64,000 nt of DNA from AAA044-D11 sp965268275 (GCA_965268275.1 OZ254168.1:744001-808000); one strand, 5' to 3'; counted from the first letter of the stretch, positions 35,810 to 45,151 are shown. The notes: generated by a model from the letters alone, not told the origin. Numbers and translations are program-made.

Positions 35810-36361
35810 TTAGAGCTTAATTCTCCAATAAGTTAAATCTCCAGTTCCATGTTGTGGCGGAATTGGTTTCTGCTCGATGAAGACTCCTCCATTCGCTTTG
35901 ATCACGGCTTGCGAGGCTAAGTTATCTGGGTCTGTTGTTAGTTCTACGTATTCAAGCTTCTGAGATCTAGCCTCTTCTAACATTAAACCTAGAGCTTTAG
36001 AGGCGTAACCCTTTCCTCTTTTATGAGGCAGAATCCAGTAACCGATATGACCTAAACAAGTTGGCGGTAATTCATTAGTTCCAGGACTCCAGCGAAAACC
36101 AATTCGGCCGCAAATTTCACCATCCCACATATGTCGCACAATGCTCGGCAATCTTTTTACAAAAGTTCCATCAGGCATTTCTATATCTGCACCTAATCCT
36201 TGAGGATCATCTTGTTCACGAATAAAGCGCGCAGGATCAGACACTGCTTCTTCATGAAGTTTGTCTAAATCCATGTGCATTAAATCTTCATCTTTCATTA
36301 CCAATTTGATTGCAGCCAGGAATTCAGGAAGATGGTGCTCTTCTAGTCGAATTAATTCCAT
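35810..36361 (-). CDS. GNAT-family N-acetyltransferase
   Basis: A 183-residue GNAT protein. The acetyl-CoA loop is in HKRGKGYASKALGLMLEEA; the strand before it (CLGHIGYWILP) and the C-terminal LASQAVIKANGGVFIEQ are characteristic of the RimJ/RimL-like branch. The substrate is unknown. It lies 6 bp after the semialdehyde dehydrogenase gene on the same strand and probably depends on its promoter. Confidence 0.85.
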   Translation of the reverse strand: MELIRLEEHHLPEFLAAIKLVMKDEDLMHMDLDKLHEEAVSDPARFIREQDDPQGLGADIEMPDGTFVKRLPSIVRHMWDGEICGRIGFRWSPGTNELPPTCLGHIGYWILPHKRGKGYASKALGLMLEEARSQKLEYVELTTDPDNLASQAVIKANGGVFIEQKPIPPQHGTGDLTYWRIKL

Positions 36362-36367
36362 TAGAAC

Positions 36368-37861
36368 TTAACTGTTTTGAGGGAAACCTAAGTTAATTCC
36401 GCCATGGCTTGGATCTAACCAACGACTTGTAACAACCTTGCCACGAGTGAAGAAGTGAACTCCTTCGGTGCCGTGTGCGTGGGTGTCGCCGAATAATGAA
36501 TTCTTCCAACCACCAAATGAGAAGTAAGCCATTGGAACTGGGATTGGAACATTTATGCCCACCATTCCAACTTCAACTTCATTTTGGAATCTACGAGCAG
36601 CTCCACCGTCGTTGGTAAAAATCGCTGTTCCGTTACCGTATGGATGGCTGTTTACAAGTGAAAGCGCTTCATCGTAAGTATTAACGCGAAGGACGCTAAG
36701 CACTGGTCCAAAAATTTCTTCCTTGTAAATGCTCATATCGGGAGTGACATTGTCGAAAAGTGTTGGCCCAAGGAAGAAACCTTCGCCGTCAACTTTAACC
36801 TTACGACCATCTTCGACAAGTGTGGCACCAGCTTTTTCGCCAGCTTCGATGTATGAAGCAACTTTGTCACGATGAACTTTAGTAACAAGAGGTCCCATAT
36901 CTGAACCCTTTGTTCCATCACCGGTTTTGATATCTGCCATACGTGACTTAATTCTTGCGACCAACGCACTTGCAATTGGTTCTACCGCAACAATTGCCGA
37001 AATTGCCATGCAGCGCTCTCCTGCTGAACCAAAGCCGGCATTGATTGCAGCATCAGCCGCAAGTTCGAGATCAGAATCAGGAAGAACAACCATATGGTTC
37101 TTTGCGCCACCAAGTGCTTGAACGCGCTTGCCGTGCTTGGTTCCGGTTTCGTAAACATATTTAGCAATTGGTGTTGACCCAACGAATGAAACTGATTTGA
37201 TTCCTGGGTGAGTCAAAAGTGCATCGACAGATTCTTTGTCGCCATGAACAACGTTGAAGACGCCATCAGGAAGACCCGCTTCCTTCCAAAGTTCGGCAAG
37301 GAACATTGCTGCACTTGGATCTTTTTCTGAAGGTTTTAAGACAACTGTATTTCCGCAAGCGATTGCGATTGGGAAGAACCACATCGGAACCATCGCTGGG
37401 AAGTTGAATGGTGAAATTATCGCGACTGGTCCAAGTGGTTGGCGAATTGAGTAAACATCTACACCGGTCGAAACTTCTTCAGAGAAGCCGCCCTTAAGCA
37501 GATGTGGAATACCGCAAGCAAATTCAACTACTTCGAGCCCACGAGTGACCTCACCTGCTGCATCGCTTAAAACTTTTCCATGTTCAGCCGTGATCAGCGC
37601 CGCAATCTTCTCTTTGTTTTGCAGAACTAATTCGCGGAATGCGAATAAAACTTGGGTGCGCTTTGTAAGCGAACTGTGGCGCCAAGAAACAAATGCATCG
37701 CTGGCTGCTGTAACCGCTTTATCAACTGTTGCTACATTGGCTAGCGCTACGTTTGCTGAGACTTGTCCGGTCGCCGGATTAAAAACTTCGCTAGTGCGTT
37801 CAGTTTTTCCGGTATCTAATGCGCCATTTATCCAATGTGTGATGATTTTTGTCTGAGTCAT
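36368..37861 (-). CDS. mmsA: CoA-acylating (methyl)malonate-semialdehyde dehydrogenase
   Basis: A 497-residue aldehyde dehydrogenase with ISPFNFPAMVPMWFFPIAIACGNTVVLKPSEKDPSAA and catalytic Cys in GSAGERCMAISAIVAV, the MmsA/IolA form. It oxidises malonate or methylmalonate semialdehyde to acetyl- or propionyl-CoA with NAD. It is divergent from an omega-amino-acid aminotransferase, which would supply the semialdehyde from beta-alanine or a similar amine, a plausible pyrimidine or polyamine degradation step. TAGATT lies 6 nt before the ATG. Confidence 0.93.
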   Translation of the reverse strand: MTQTKIITHWINGALDTGKTERTSEVFNPATGQVSANVALANVATVDKAVTAASDAFVSWRHSSLTKRTQVLFAFRELVLQNKEKIAALITAEHGKVLSDAAGEVTRGLEVVEFACGIPHLLKGGFSEEVSTGVDVYSIRQPLGPVAIISPFNFPAMVPMWFFPIAIACGNTVVLKPSEKDPSAAMFLAELWKEAGLPDGVFNVVHGDKESVDALLTHPGIKSVSFVGSTPIAKYVYETGTKHGKRVQALGGAKNHMVVLPDSDLELAADAAINAGFGSAGERCMAISAIVAVEPIASALVARIKSRMADIKTGDGTKGSDMGPLVTKVHRDKVASYIEAGEKAGATLVEDGRKVKVDGEGFFLGPTLFDNVTPDMSIYKEEIFGPVLSVLRVNTYDEALSLVNSHPYGNGTAIFTNDGGAARRFQNEVEVGMVGINVPIPVPMAYFSFGGWKNSLFGDTHAHGTEGVHFFTRGKVVTSRWLDPSHGGINLGFPQNS

Positions 37862-37867
37862 AGCATT

Positions 37868-37873
37868 AATCTA
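37868..37873 (-). promoter_or_regulatory. Putative leaderless -10 element for mmsA
   Basis: TAGATT on the minus strand ends 6 nt before the mmsA ATG (spacer AATGCT). It is among the clearest examples in the window. Confidence 0.6.
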
Positions 37874-37888
37874 CGCCAGAGCAATATG

Positions 37889-37912
37889 ATGACGCCAATC
37901 AATGACGGCAAT
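37889..37912. repeat. Direct repeat in the mmsA/aminotransferase divergent region
   Basis: ATGACGCCAAT (37889-37899) and ATGACGGCAAT (37902-37912) match at 10 of 11 positions with a 13-bp period. A second short repeat, GTCCAA twice with a 9-bp period, follows. They lie between the two divergent starts and upstream of the mmsA -10, a likely operator position. Confidence 0.45.
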
Positions 37913-37946
37913 TATGTCCAAGTCGTCCAAATGCTAGGGGCAATCG

Positions 37947-39290
37947 GTGAGCACAGGTTCGAAGAGCAATGCTGAAGTAAGCGCAGCAGACCACAATTTT
38001 GTTTTCCATTCCTGGTCGGCCCAAGGAGCAATCTCACCAATCCCAGTTGCAAAGAGTTCTGGTTCTAGATTTTGGGATCACGATGGCAAAGAGTATTTAG
38101 ATTTTTCTTCACAGTTAGTTTTTACAAATATCGGACACCAGCATCCCAAGGTAGTCGCTGCAATTCAAGAACAAGCTGCAACCTTAACCGCGCTTGCTCC
38201 GCAACATGCCAGCGATATCCGAAACCAAGCTGCAGAGCGCATTGTTGAACTTGCAGGTTCGAGCTTTGCCAAAGTTTTCTTCACAAACGGTGGCGCTGAT
38301 GCAATTGAAAATGCGATTCGAATGGCACGTATTCATACTCGTAAACACAAAGTCCTTTCAACTTACCGCTCCTATCATGGCAATACCGGCGCCGCGATTA
38401 ATGCAACTGGCGATCCCCGCAGATTTCCGAATGAATTTGCATTTGGACATGTGCACTTCTGGGGACCATATCTTTATCGCTCTGCTTTCTGGGCCAATAG
38501 CGAAGCACAAGAATGCGAACGCGCTCTGCAACATCTAGAGCAGACAATTATTTTTGAAGGTCCGCACACAATCGGTGCAATCTTGTTGGAGAGCGTTCCA
38601 GGAACCGCTGGAGTTCTGGTCCCACCAGCCGGCTATCTTGAAGGTGTTCGCGCGCTCTGCGACAAATACAAAATTTTATGGATTGCTGATGAAGTCATGG
38701 CTGGCTTTGGTCGAACCGGAAAATGGTTCGCCTTCCAATCCTCAAAGGTGGTTCCTGACTTAATCACATTCGCCAAAGGTGTCACCTCTGGTTATGTGCC
38801 ACTTGGCGGCGTCGTAATCGGAAATGAGATTTCAAAAACTTTCGATGAACAGGTATTTCCTGGCGGCCTTACATATATGGGACATCCACTAGCAGCTGCT
38901 ACTGCAGTAGCCACAATTGATGTGATGAAAGAAGAGCGGATGCTTGAGAACGCAACATCGATTGGTGAGAATATTTTTGGTCCTGGTCTCAATGAATTAG
39001 CAAAGAAGCATAAAGTCATTGGCGATATCCGTGGTGCTGGTGTTTTCTGGGGAGTCGATCTGGTGAGCGATCGCAAGAGTCATGAACCACTTGCGCCTTA
39101 TGGTGGATCAAGTCCAGCAATGAATGAACTTGTTGCGGCTTGTAAGGCCAATGGCATGATGCCGTTCACAAATTTCAATCGTATCCATTTGTGCCCACCC
39201 TGCAATATCTCTGAAGCGGATGCCCGACTTGGTCTGGAAATTCTCGATAAATCCTTGGCGCAAATCGCAAAGTATTACACCGGAGAATAA
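37947..39290 (+). CDS. Class III omega-amino-acid:pyruvate aminotransferase
   Basis: A 447-residue PLP aminotransferase of class III. The fold is shown by SSQLVFTNIGHQHPKVVAAI, FFTNGGADAIENAIRMAR, LWIADEVMAGFGRTG and the Schiff-base lysine in FAKGVTSGYVPLGG. The family includes beta-alanine:pyruvate and GABA aminotransferases. Its divergent partner, a malonate-semialdehyde dehydrogenase, favours beta-alanine or a related short omega-amine. The GTG start at 37947 has AGGGG upstream. Confidence 0.88.
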   Translation: MSTGSKSNAEVSAADHNFVFHSWSAQGAISPIPVAKSSGSRFWDHDGKEYLDFSSQLVFTNIGHQHPKVVAAIQEQAATLTALAPQHASDIRNQAAERIVELAGSSFAKVFFTNGGADAIENAIRMARIHTRKHKVLSTYRSYHGNTGAAINATGDPRRFPNEFAFGHVHFWGPYLYRSAFWANSEAQECERALQHLEQTIIFEGPHTIGAILLESVPGTAGVLVPPAGYLEGVRALCDKYKILWIADEVMAGFGRTGKWFAFQSSKVVPDLITFAKGVTSGYVPLGGVVIGNEISKTFDEQVFPGGLTYMGHPLAAATAVATIDVMKEERMLENATSIGENIFGPGLNELAKKHKVIGDIRGAGVFWGVDLVSDRKSHEPLAPYGGSSPAMNELVAACKANGMMPFTNFNRIHLCPPCNISEADARLGLEILDKSLAQIAKYYTGE

Positions 39291-39300
39291 AAATCGCGCC

Positions 39301-39318
39301 GTGCTGATCTTTCAGCGC
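39301..39318 (+). other. Small hairpin between the aminotransferase and tdk genes
   Basis: GTGCTGA pairs with TCAGCGC (one G-T pair) around a TCTT loop. There is no T-run after it, so it is not a standard terminator. It may be an mRNA 3' end structure or lie in the tdk leader. Confidence 0.3.
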
Positions 39319-39339
39319 TGATTATGACAAACTGCCGCC

Positions 39340-39954
39340 ATGGCTCAACTTATTTATTACTGCGGAACGATGGATAGCGGAAAATCTACATTAGCTCTGC
39401 AGACAGCTCACAACTATGAAAGCCGTGGTCGACATGGTCTGGTTTTTACAAATCGCGATCGCGCCGGAACTGGAATCATTTCTTCAAGATTAGGACTTCA
39501 AAGCCCAGCAATCGAAGTTGGAAGCGAGATGGATATTTTCGCTTTCGTTGAAGAACACCAAAAGAAGAATGGAACGTTGGACTATTTAATCTTTGATGAG
39601 GCCCAGTTTTATGAAAGCGAACAGATCGATCAACTTGCTCGAATCGTGGATATCTTAAATATTGATGTCTTTGCTTTCGGAATTCTAAGTGATTTTAGAA
39701 CTTCATTATTCCCGGGATCCATGCGATTAATTGAATTGGCAGATCGTGTGAATCCCCTACAAGTCGAGGCGCTCTGCTGGTGTGGACTTCGGGCAACACA
39801 CAACGCGCGCATAATTAATGGCCGAATGACTCGTGAAGGTGATCAATTGGTTCCTGGTGACACCTCACCAGATGCCGATGTCGTCTATGAAGTTCTTTGT
39901 CGCAAGCACCACATGGCGAATATGAGTTCTAAAGATCACGATGGAAACAGGTAG
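39340..39954 (+). CDS. tdk: Thymidine kinase
   Basis: A 204-residue type II thymidine kinase with P-loop GTMDSGKST, the catalytic DEAQFYE segment (LIFDEAQFYESEQIDQL) and zinc ligands in ALCWCGLRAT and LCRKHH. It phosphorylates imported thymidine (and deoxyuridine). It heads the plus-strand arm of the nucleoside island. No strong ribosome-binding site is visible; a -10-like TTATGA lies about 12 nt upstream of the ATG. Confidence 0.95.
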   Translation: MAQLIYYCGTMDSGKSTLALQTAHNYESRGRHGLVFTNRDRAGTGIISSRLGLQSPAIEVGSEMDIFAFVEEHQKKNGTLDYLIFDEAQFYESEQIDQLARIVDILNIDVFAFGILSDFRTSLFPGSMRLIELADRVNPLQVEALCWCGLRATHNARIINGRMTREGDQLVPGDTSPDADVVYEVLCRKHHMANMSSKDHDGNR

Positions 39955-39957
39955 GTT
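39952..39957 (+). promoter_or_regulatory. Possible leaderless -10 element for punA
   Basis: TAGGTT ends 6 nt before the ATG at 39964. Its TAG doubles as the tdk stop codon, so the match is weaker evidence than at isolated genes. Confidence 0.3.
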
Positions 39958-39963
39958 TATCGA

Positions 39964-40782
39964 ATGAGCGATTTATATTCTGATCCACTTGGCACTGCAG
40001 TTCTGGCTGCAGCGAAGATTGCGGAAATAACCGGCAAAGCAAAGCACGATGTTGCACTTGTTATGGGTTCAGGATGGATGCCGGCAACCGATGCCCTCGG
40101 AAAACCGACTCATGAATTTGCAGTAACCGATGTTCCAGGATTTCCAGCACCGACAGTTGTCGGTCATGGCGGATTGATTCGTTCTTATGAAATTGACGGC
40201 GCTAACGGCAAAATTCAGGCACTCGTTTTTCTTGGTCGGACCCACTTGTATGAAGGCAAAGGGTTAGAGCCTGTAGTTCATGGTGCGCGCACCGCAGTCA
40301 AAGCTGGCTGCAAAGTTATCGTGCTAACAAATGCCTGTGGCGGAATTAATCGTGATTACAAAGTTGGACAGCCAGTTCTGATTCGTGATCATATTTCTAT
40401 GACTGCAACTAGCCCACTAATCGGTGCTGACTTTGTAGATTTAACAGATTTGTATAGCAAGCGGATCCGCGAACTTGTGAAGCACGAAGATCCATCGCTA
40501 GCCGAAGGTGTTTATGTTCATTGGCGAGGGCCGGCCTATGAAACACCGGCCGAAATAAATATGTTGCGCACAGTTGGCGCAGATTTAGTAGGAATGTCCA
40601 CAGTTCCAGAAGCAATTGCGGCGCATGCACTTGGCGCAGAAATTCTCGGAATCTCTCTCGTTACAAATGCTGCAGCCGGTGTTACTGGTGAAAAGTTAAG
40701 TCATACCGAAGTTATGGAAGCCGGGAAAGCTGCTGCTGGTCGAATGGGTGAATTGCTTGCGAAAGTTCTTAAACAACTGTGA
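39964..40782 (+). CDS. punA: Purine nucleoside phosphorylase (trimeric type)
   Basis: A 272-residue PNP of the trimeric class: LVMGSGWMPA phosphate loop, FLGRTHLYEG, GPAYETPAEINMLRTVGADLVGMSTVPEAIAA and the base-recognition segment VTNAAAGVTGEKLSH with the Asn typical of 6-oxopurine specificity. It cleaves inosine and guanosine to base plus (deoxy)ribose 1-phosphate. It shares GTGA with the downstream phosphosugar mutase, which would isomerise the released sugar phosphate. Confidence 0.95.
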   Translation: MSDLYSDPLGTAVLAAAKIAEITGKAKHDVALVMGSGWMPATDALGKPTHEFAVTDVPGFPAPTVVGHGGLIRSYEIDGANGKIQALVFLGRTHLYEGKGLEPVVHGARTAVKAGCKVIVLTNACGGINRDYKVGQPVLIRDHISMTATSPLIGADFVDLTDLYSKRIRELVKHEDPSLAEGVYVHWRGPAYETPAEINMLRTVGADLVGMSTVPEAIAAHALGAEILGISLVTNAAAGVTGEKLSHTEVMEAGKAAAGRMGELLAKVLKQL

Positions 40783-42395
40783 TCGATGAGCAGTTCCGGA
40801 TAAAAGTTTTAGATTGGATTGCTAACGATCCAGATCCAGATACTGCCGCTCTTCTAAGCAAGTGGCTGGCGGAAAACAACGAAACTGAACTGCGCAAATC
40901 TTTTAATGGCTTCCTGGAATTTGGCACTGCAGGATTGCGTGGACCAGTTCGACCAGGACCATCAGGTATGAATCGCGCCGTTGTTGGTCGCACCGCTGTG
41001 GGAATAGCTGCATTTCTACTTTCGAAGGGTTTAAGAAAAATAGTTATCGGCCGTGATGCAAGACATGGTTCGGCAGAATTTATGCAAGAGAGTGCCGAGA
41101 TTCTTTCAGGCGCGGGTCTTGATGTTTATCTGCTCCCCCGTGAACTACCGACACCAGTTTTAGCCTTTGCTGTAAATCAATTAAGGATGGATTGCGGAAT
41201 TATGGTGACTGCAAGCCACAACCCAGCAATTGATAATGGTTACAAGGTTTATCTAGGCGGGACTATTGATGGCGTTGACTACCTGGGAAGTCAGATTGTT
41301 TCGCCAATTGATAAGAAGATTTCAACACTTATAAGCGATGTCTTACTCCCAAGTCCACGCGGATCAGACTGGAAGATCGTCGACGAAGATTTAATCAACA
41401 GTTATGTCTCAAGCTGTGTAAGCACAGCCACCGAAGCGACTACTCAAAAGATCGTTTACACAGCGATGCATGGTGTTGGAACACAAACTTTGTTATCTGT
41501 ATTTCAAGAAGCAAACTTCTCAAAACCTATCTTGGTGGCTGAGCAATGCAGTCCAGATCCAGATTTTCCTACAGTCGAATTCCCAAACCCAGAAGAACCA
41601 GGAGCGATGGATCTAGCAATCAATCTGGCGATTTCATCGAACGCCGATCTGGTGATTGCTAACGACCCCGATGCTGATCGTTGCGCAGTCGCTGCAAAAG
41701 ATTCATCTGGAAACTGGCGCACACTGCGCGGAGATGAACTTGGAGTCATCCTTGGCCACTACATATCAAAGACCGAAAGCGTAGTTGGCAGAACCTTTGC
41801 AACAACTATTGTTTCTTCAAGCGCGCTTAAGAAAATTGCTGCAAATTGCGGTGCGGATTTTCAAGAGACTTTGACCGGGTTCAAGTATTTATCTAAGGTC
41901 AAAAATCTTGCTTATGGATATGAAGAGGCCATCGGATACTGCGTTAGCCCTTCAATAGTCAATGATAAGGACGGAATTTCTGCCGCTTTAAAAATTGCTC
42001 AGATTAATTCAGAGTTAATCGCCCGTGGATCAACTTTGCTCGGCTATCTTGATGAAATTTGGAATGAGATTGGATACCACCGCACCGAGCAACTTTCGAT
42101 TAGGGTTGACGAAATCGCGTTAATCCCAAAAATAATTTCTTCGCTGATAGCAAAGCCACCAATCACGATTGCGGGCCTAGATATCTCAAGTTTTGAAGAC
42201 TTAAGTAAGAGTTCTGCGCCAACCGTCGGCCTGCGAATTAAGTGTGGCGACGGGGTTCGAATTATCGTCAGACCAAGCGGGACTGAGCCTAAATTAAAGA
42301 CATATATTGAAGTAATTGGTGAAGTGAAATTAGCTGATACTTTGGTCGAGAAAATAAGGGAAGACTTTAAGAAATTATTCGCTAGCTATAGCTAA
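40779..42395 (+). CDS. Phospho-sugar mutase, probably phosphopentomutase-type
   Basis: A 538-residue alpha-D-phosphohexomutase superfamily enzyme: phosphoserine loop TASHNPAIDNGYKVY, metal loop NDPDADRCA, sugar-specificity loop EEAIGYCV and phosphate-binding RPSGTEPKLKTY. The PGM2-like branch acts on ribose or deoxyribose 1-phosphate. The 4-bp overlap with punA and the facing deoA gene make a phosphopentomutase role most likely, although phosphomannomutase or phosphoglucomutase activity is not excluded. The start is GTG 40779. Its 3' end overlaps add by 21 bp. Confidence 0.88.
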   Translation: MIDEQFRIKVLDWIANDPDPDTAALLSKWLAENNETELRKSFNGFLEFGTAGLRGPVRPGPSGMNRAVVGRTAVGIAAFLLSKGLRKIVIGRDARHGSAEFMQESAEILSGAGLDVYLLPRELPTPVLAFAVNQLRMDCGIMVTASHNPAIDNGYKVYLGGTIDGVDYLGSQIVSPIDKKISTLISDVLLPSPRGSDWKIVDEDLINSYVSSCVSTATEATTQKIVYTAMHGVGTQTLLSVFQEANFSKPILVAEQCSPDPDFPTVEFPNPEEPGAMDLAINLAISSNADLVIANDPDADRCAVAAKDSSGNWRTLRGDELGVILGHYISKTESVVGRTFATTIVSSSALKKIAANCGADFQETLTGFKYLSKVKNLAYGYEEAIGYCVSPSIVNDKDGISAALKIAQINSELIARGSTLLGYLDEIWNEIGYHRTEQLSIRVDEIALIPKIISSLIAKPPITIAGLDISSFEDLSKSSAPTVGLRIKCGDGVRIIVRPSGTEPKLKTYIEVIGEVKLADTLVEKIREDFKKLFASYS

Positions 42396-43466
42396 ATAAC
42401 CTGGCTTCACAACTTCTTCAATAATTGCCAGACGTTCCTCAAATGGAATAAATGAACTCTTTAATGCGTTTATGGTCACGCGTTGCAGATCTTGGAAGGT
42501 CCAATCAAAGGCCTTAACAACTTCAACCATTTCATTAGTCATTGAAGTTCGGCTCATTAATCTATTGTCTGTGTTGATTGTTACCCGGAATCGCAACTTT
42601 GCAAGTGCTCCGATTGGATGAGTTGCAATCGTTTTAGCGGCGCCAGTCTGCAAATTAGATGTCGGACATAGTTCTAGCGGAATCCGGCGATCACGAACAT
42701 ATGCAGATAGTCTGCCAAGTTTTGGTTTAGCGCCAGAGAAATCAATATCGTCCACAATCCGAACCCCATGGCCCAATCTTTCGGCCCCACACATTTGAAT
42801 CGCCTGCCAGATCGACGGTAATCCGTATGCCTCGCCGGCATGAATTGTGAAATGTGCATTCTCTTGACGAAGATAATTAAAGGTATCTAATTGATTAGTT
42901 GGCGGAAAACCATCTTCTGGTCCAGCAATATCAAAACCAACAACACCAAGATCCCGATACTTAACTACTTTCTCGGCAATTTCTTGCGCAATCGAATTCT
43001 GGCGAAGTGCACACAACAGAGATTCGACTCGAATTTTGAATCCTTCGGCTGCCGCTGCTTTTTCACCCTGGCGATAACCTTCGATGGTTGCTTCGATAAC
43101 TTCATCAAGTGTTAATCCTTTACGAGTGAAAAGTTCTGGCGCACCGCGCACTTCTGCATAAACAACACCATCGCGGGCTAGGTCTAATGCGCATTCGCTG
43201 GCGACGCGAACGATCGCTTCACGGGTCTGCATCACAGCAATCACGTGTTCAAACGTTTCGAGATAGAGCTCTAGTGATCCAGAATTACAAGAATCGAAAT
43301 ACCAATCAGCAAGTTCATCAGCGTTATTTTTTGGTAGTTTGTAATTAATCTCAGCAGCTAAATCAATGATCGTTTGGGGCCGAAGTCCACCATCTAAATG
43401 ATCATGAATCAAAGCTTTTGGTAGTCGCTTAATCTGCTCGGAAGTTGGAATCTTTGTCAGTGTCAT
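42375..43466 (-). CDS. add: Adenosine deaminase
   Basis: About 363 residues, a zinc TIM-barrel deaminase with HDHLDGG, FTIHAGEAYG, the LGHGVRIV segment and INTDNRLMS, the actinobacterial form of the metal-binding Asp region. It converts adenosine or deoxyadenosine to inosine or deoxyinosine, feeding PunA. ATG 43466 is preferred, with GAGGG upstream within the end of deoA; the frame extends upstream to a TTG at 43487. It is convergent with the mutase gene. Confidence 0.93.
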   Translation of the reverse strand: MTLTKIPTSEQIKRLPKALIHDHLDGGLRPQTIIDLAAEINYKLPKNNADELADWYFDSCNSGSLELYLETFEHVIAVMQTREAIVRVASECALDLARDGVVYAEVRGAPELFTRKGLTLDEVIEATIEGYRQGEKAAAAEGFKIRVESLLCALRQNSIAQEIAEKVVKYRDLGVVGFDIAGPEDGFPPTNQLDTFNYLRQENAHFTIHAGEAYGLPSIWQAIQMCGAERLGHGVRIVDDIDFSGAKPKLGRLSAYVRDRRIPLELCPTSNLQTGAAKTIATHPIGALAKLRFRVTINTDNRLMSRTSMTNEMVEVVKAFDWTFQDLQRVTINALKSSFIPFEERLAIIEEVVKPGYLAIASE

Positions 43467-43467
43467 C

Positions 43468-44763
43468 TCATCCCTCAATTTTCTCAAGTATAAGAGGCAA
43501 ACGAGGCGCTACTGAACCATCTTGGCTAATCACAATTGAATTTTGAAGTGCACTCTGTGCTCGATCAAAGCGAGAAGATTCATCAGCATGCAGCGTGTAA
43601 ATCAGATCACCTTTCTTTAACTGCGCACCTGGCTTTGCATGGATTTCTATTCCCGCACCAAATGAAACTTTTTCACCCTGTTTAGATCGGCCCGCGCCCA
43701 AGCGCCACGCTGCAATTCCAACACTCATTGCATCCATTGATGAAAGCGTTCCATCTTTATCAGCAAGAATTCTTATATTCTCTTTTGCGACCGGAAGTTT
43801 TGCATCAGGATCTCCGCCTTGTGCGCGGATCATTTTCTTCCAAATATCCATGGCCGAGCCGTTTTTCAGAGCATCTGCTGGATCCATTAATTGTTTGATT
43901 CCGGCTGCATCCAACATTTCGCGGGCCAAAACAATTGTTAATTCGACAACATCTGAAGGTCCACCGCCTGCTAAAACTTCAACACTCTCTCGAACTTCTA
44001 GCGCGTTACCTGCAGTTAAACCAAGTGGAACATCCATTGCAGTAACAAGTGCTCGCGTCTTAACACCGGCGCGCGTTCCCAAATCAACCATTACTCTGGC
44101 AAGTTCACTGGCCTTCTTTGGATCTGACATAAATGCACCAGAACCCGTTTTTACATCAAGAACTAGCGCGCTAGTTCCTTCGGCAATCTTCTTGCTCATG
44201 ATGCTCGATGCAATTAGTGGAATCGCTTGAACTGTTCCTGTTACATCTCGAAGTGCATAAAGTTTTTTATCTGCTGGTGCCAACCCAGCACCAGCTGCGC
44301 AAATAACTGCTCCACAACTCTTGATAACTTCTAACATTTCAGAGTTGCTAAGTGAAGCCCGCCAACCAGGAATTGATTCCAATTTGTCGAGCGTTCCACC
44401 AGTGTGACCAAGCCCGCGACCAGAAAGCTGTGGCACTGCTCCCCCGCAAGCAGCAACAAGCGGAGCAAGAGGCAGAGTAATTTTGTCACCAACGCCACCA
44501 GTTGAATGTTTATCAACGGTTTTACGATCGAGCATTGACCATTCCATGCGTTCGCCGCTGTTAATCATGGCGTCAGTCCAACGCGAAATTTCGCGAGAGT
44601 TCATGCCGTTTAGCAGTATTGCCATCAGCAAAGCAGACATCTGTTCATCTGCAACAACGCCTTTTGTGTAAGCGTCAATCACCCAATCAATCTGTGGGTC
44701 ACTTAATTCATGCTTGTCGCGTTTTGCACCAATTATTTCGACCGCGTCAAAAGCCTCACTCAT
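43468..44763 (-). CDS. deoA: Thymidine/pyrimidine-nucleoside phosphorylase
   Basis: A 431-residue family 2 nucleoside phosphorylase: DKHSTGGVGDKITLPLAPLVAACGG, the SGRGLGHTGGTLDKLESIPG glycine-rich region and KTGSGAFM. It phosphorolyses thymidine or uridine to base and (deoxy)ribose 1-phosphate. The gene shares 4 bp with cdd (ATGA) and is 1 bp from add, forming a tight catabolic operon behind the ABC transporter genes. Confidence 0.95.
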   Translation of the reverse strand: MSEAFDAVEIIGAKRDKHELSDPQIDWVIDAYTKGVVADEQMSALLMAILLNGMNSREISRWTDAMINSGERMEWSMLDRKTVDKHSTGGVGDKITLPLAPLVAACGGAVPQLSGRGLGHTGGTLDKLESIPGWRASLSNSEMLEVIKSCGAVICAAGAGLAPADKKLYALRDVTGTVQAIPLIASSIMSKKIAEGTSALVLDVKTGSGAFMSDPKKASELARVMVDLGTRAGVKTRALVTAMDVPLGLTAGNALEVRESVEVLAGGGPSDVVELTIVLAREMLDAAGIKQLMDPADALKNGSAMDIWKKMIRAQGGDPDAKLPVAKENIRILADKDGTLSSMDAMSVGIAAWRLGAGRSKQGEKVSFGAGIEIHAKPGAQLKKGDLIYTLHADESSRFDRAQSALQNSIVISQDGSVAPRLPLILEKIEG

Positions 44764-45149
44764 TTTACTAAATCATCCGGACCAAAAGCCCATGGCAAGA
44801 TCACGGACATTGGCGATGGACCGTTTGGTGTCATTAATAACATTTCATTGCCACCATGTTCGAATAACAATTGGCGACAGCGCCCGCACGGTGAAAGAAA
44901 GTTTCCTTCAGCATCAACACACACTGCAGCGATCAGACGTCCGCCGCCAGTGGAAATCAAATTAGAAACTAGACCGCATTCAGCACAAAGGCCTAAGCCA
45001 TAACTTGCATTCTCAACGTTGCAACCAGAAACGATTCGACCATCATCTACCAGGGCAGCAACACCAACTGGAAACTTTGAGTAAGGCGCATAGGCCTTCT
45101 TCATAATAAACTTGGCTTCAGAATGAAGTGCTTCCCAATCGATATTCAT
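44760..45149 (-). CDS. cdd: Cytidine deaminase
   Basis: About 129 residues, the small tetrameric-type cytidine deaminase with AYAPYSKFPVGVAAL, zinc-binding Cys and catalytic Glu in LCAECGLV and the second zinc pair in SPCGRCRQLL. It converts cytidine or deoxycytidine to uridine forms. ATG 45149 is chosen, with GGAG about 10 nt upstream; a TTG at 45155 is an alternative. It follows the permease gene directly. Confidence 0.94.
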   Translation of the reverse strand: MNIDWEALHSEAKFIMKKAYAPYSKFPVGVAALVDDGRIVSGCNVENASYGLGLCAECGLVSNLISTGGGRLIAAVCVDAEGNFLSPCGRCRQLLFEHGGNEMLLMTPNGPSPMSVILPWAFGPDDLVK

Positions 45150-45151
45150 AA

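Noticed and set aside
38194..38538. 114-codon open frame on the plus strand
   Set aside because: An out-of-frame shadow inside the class III aminotransferase gene, which is intact across the region.
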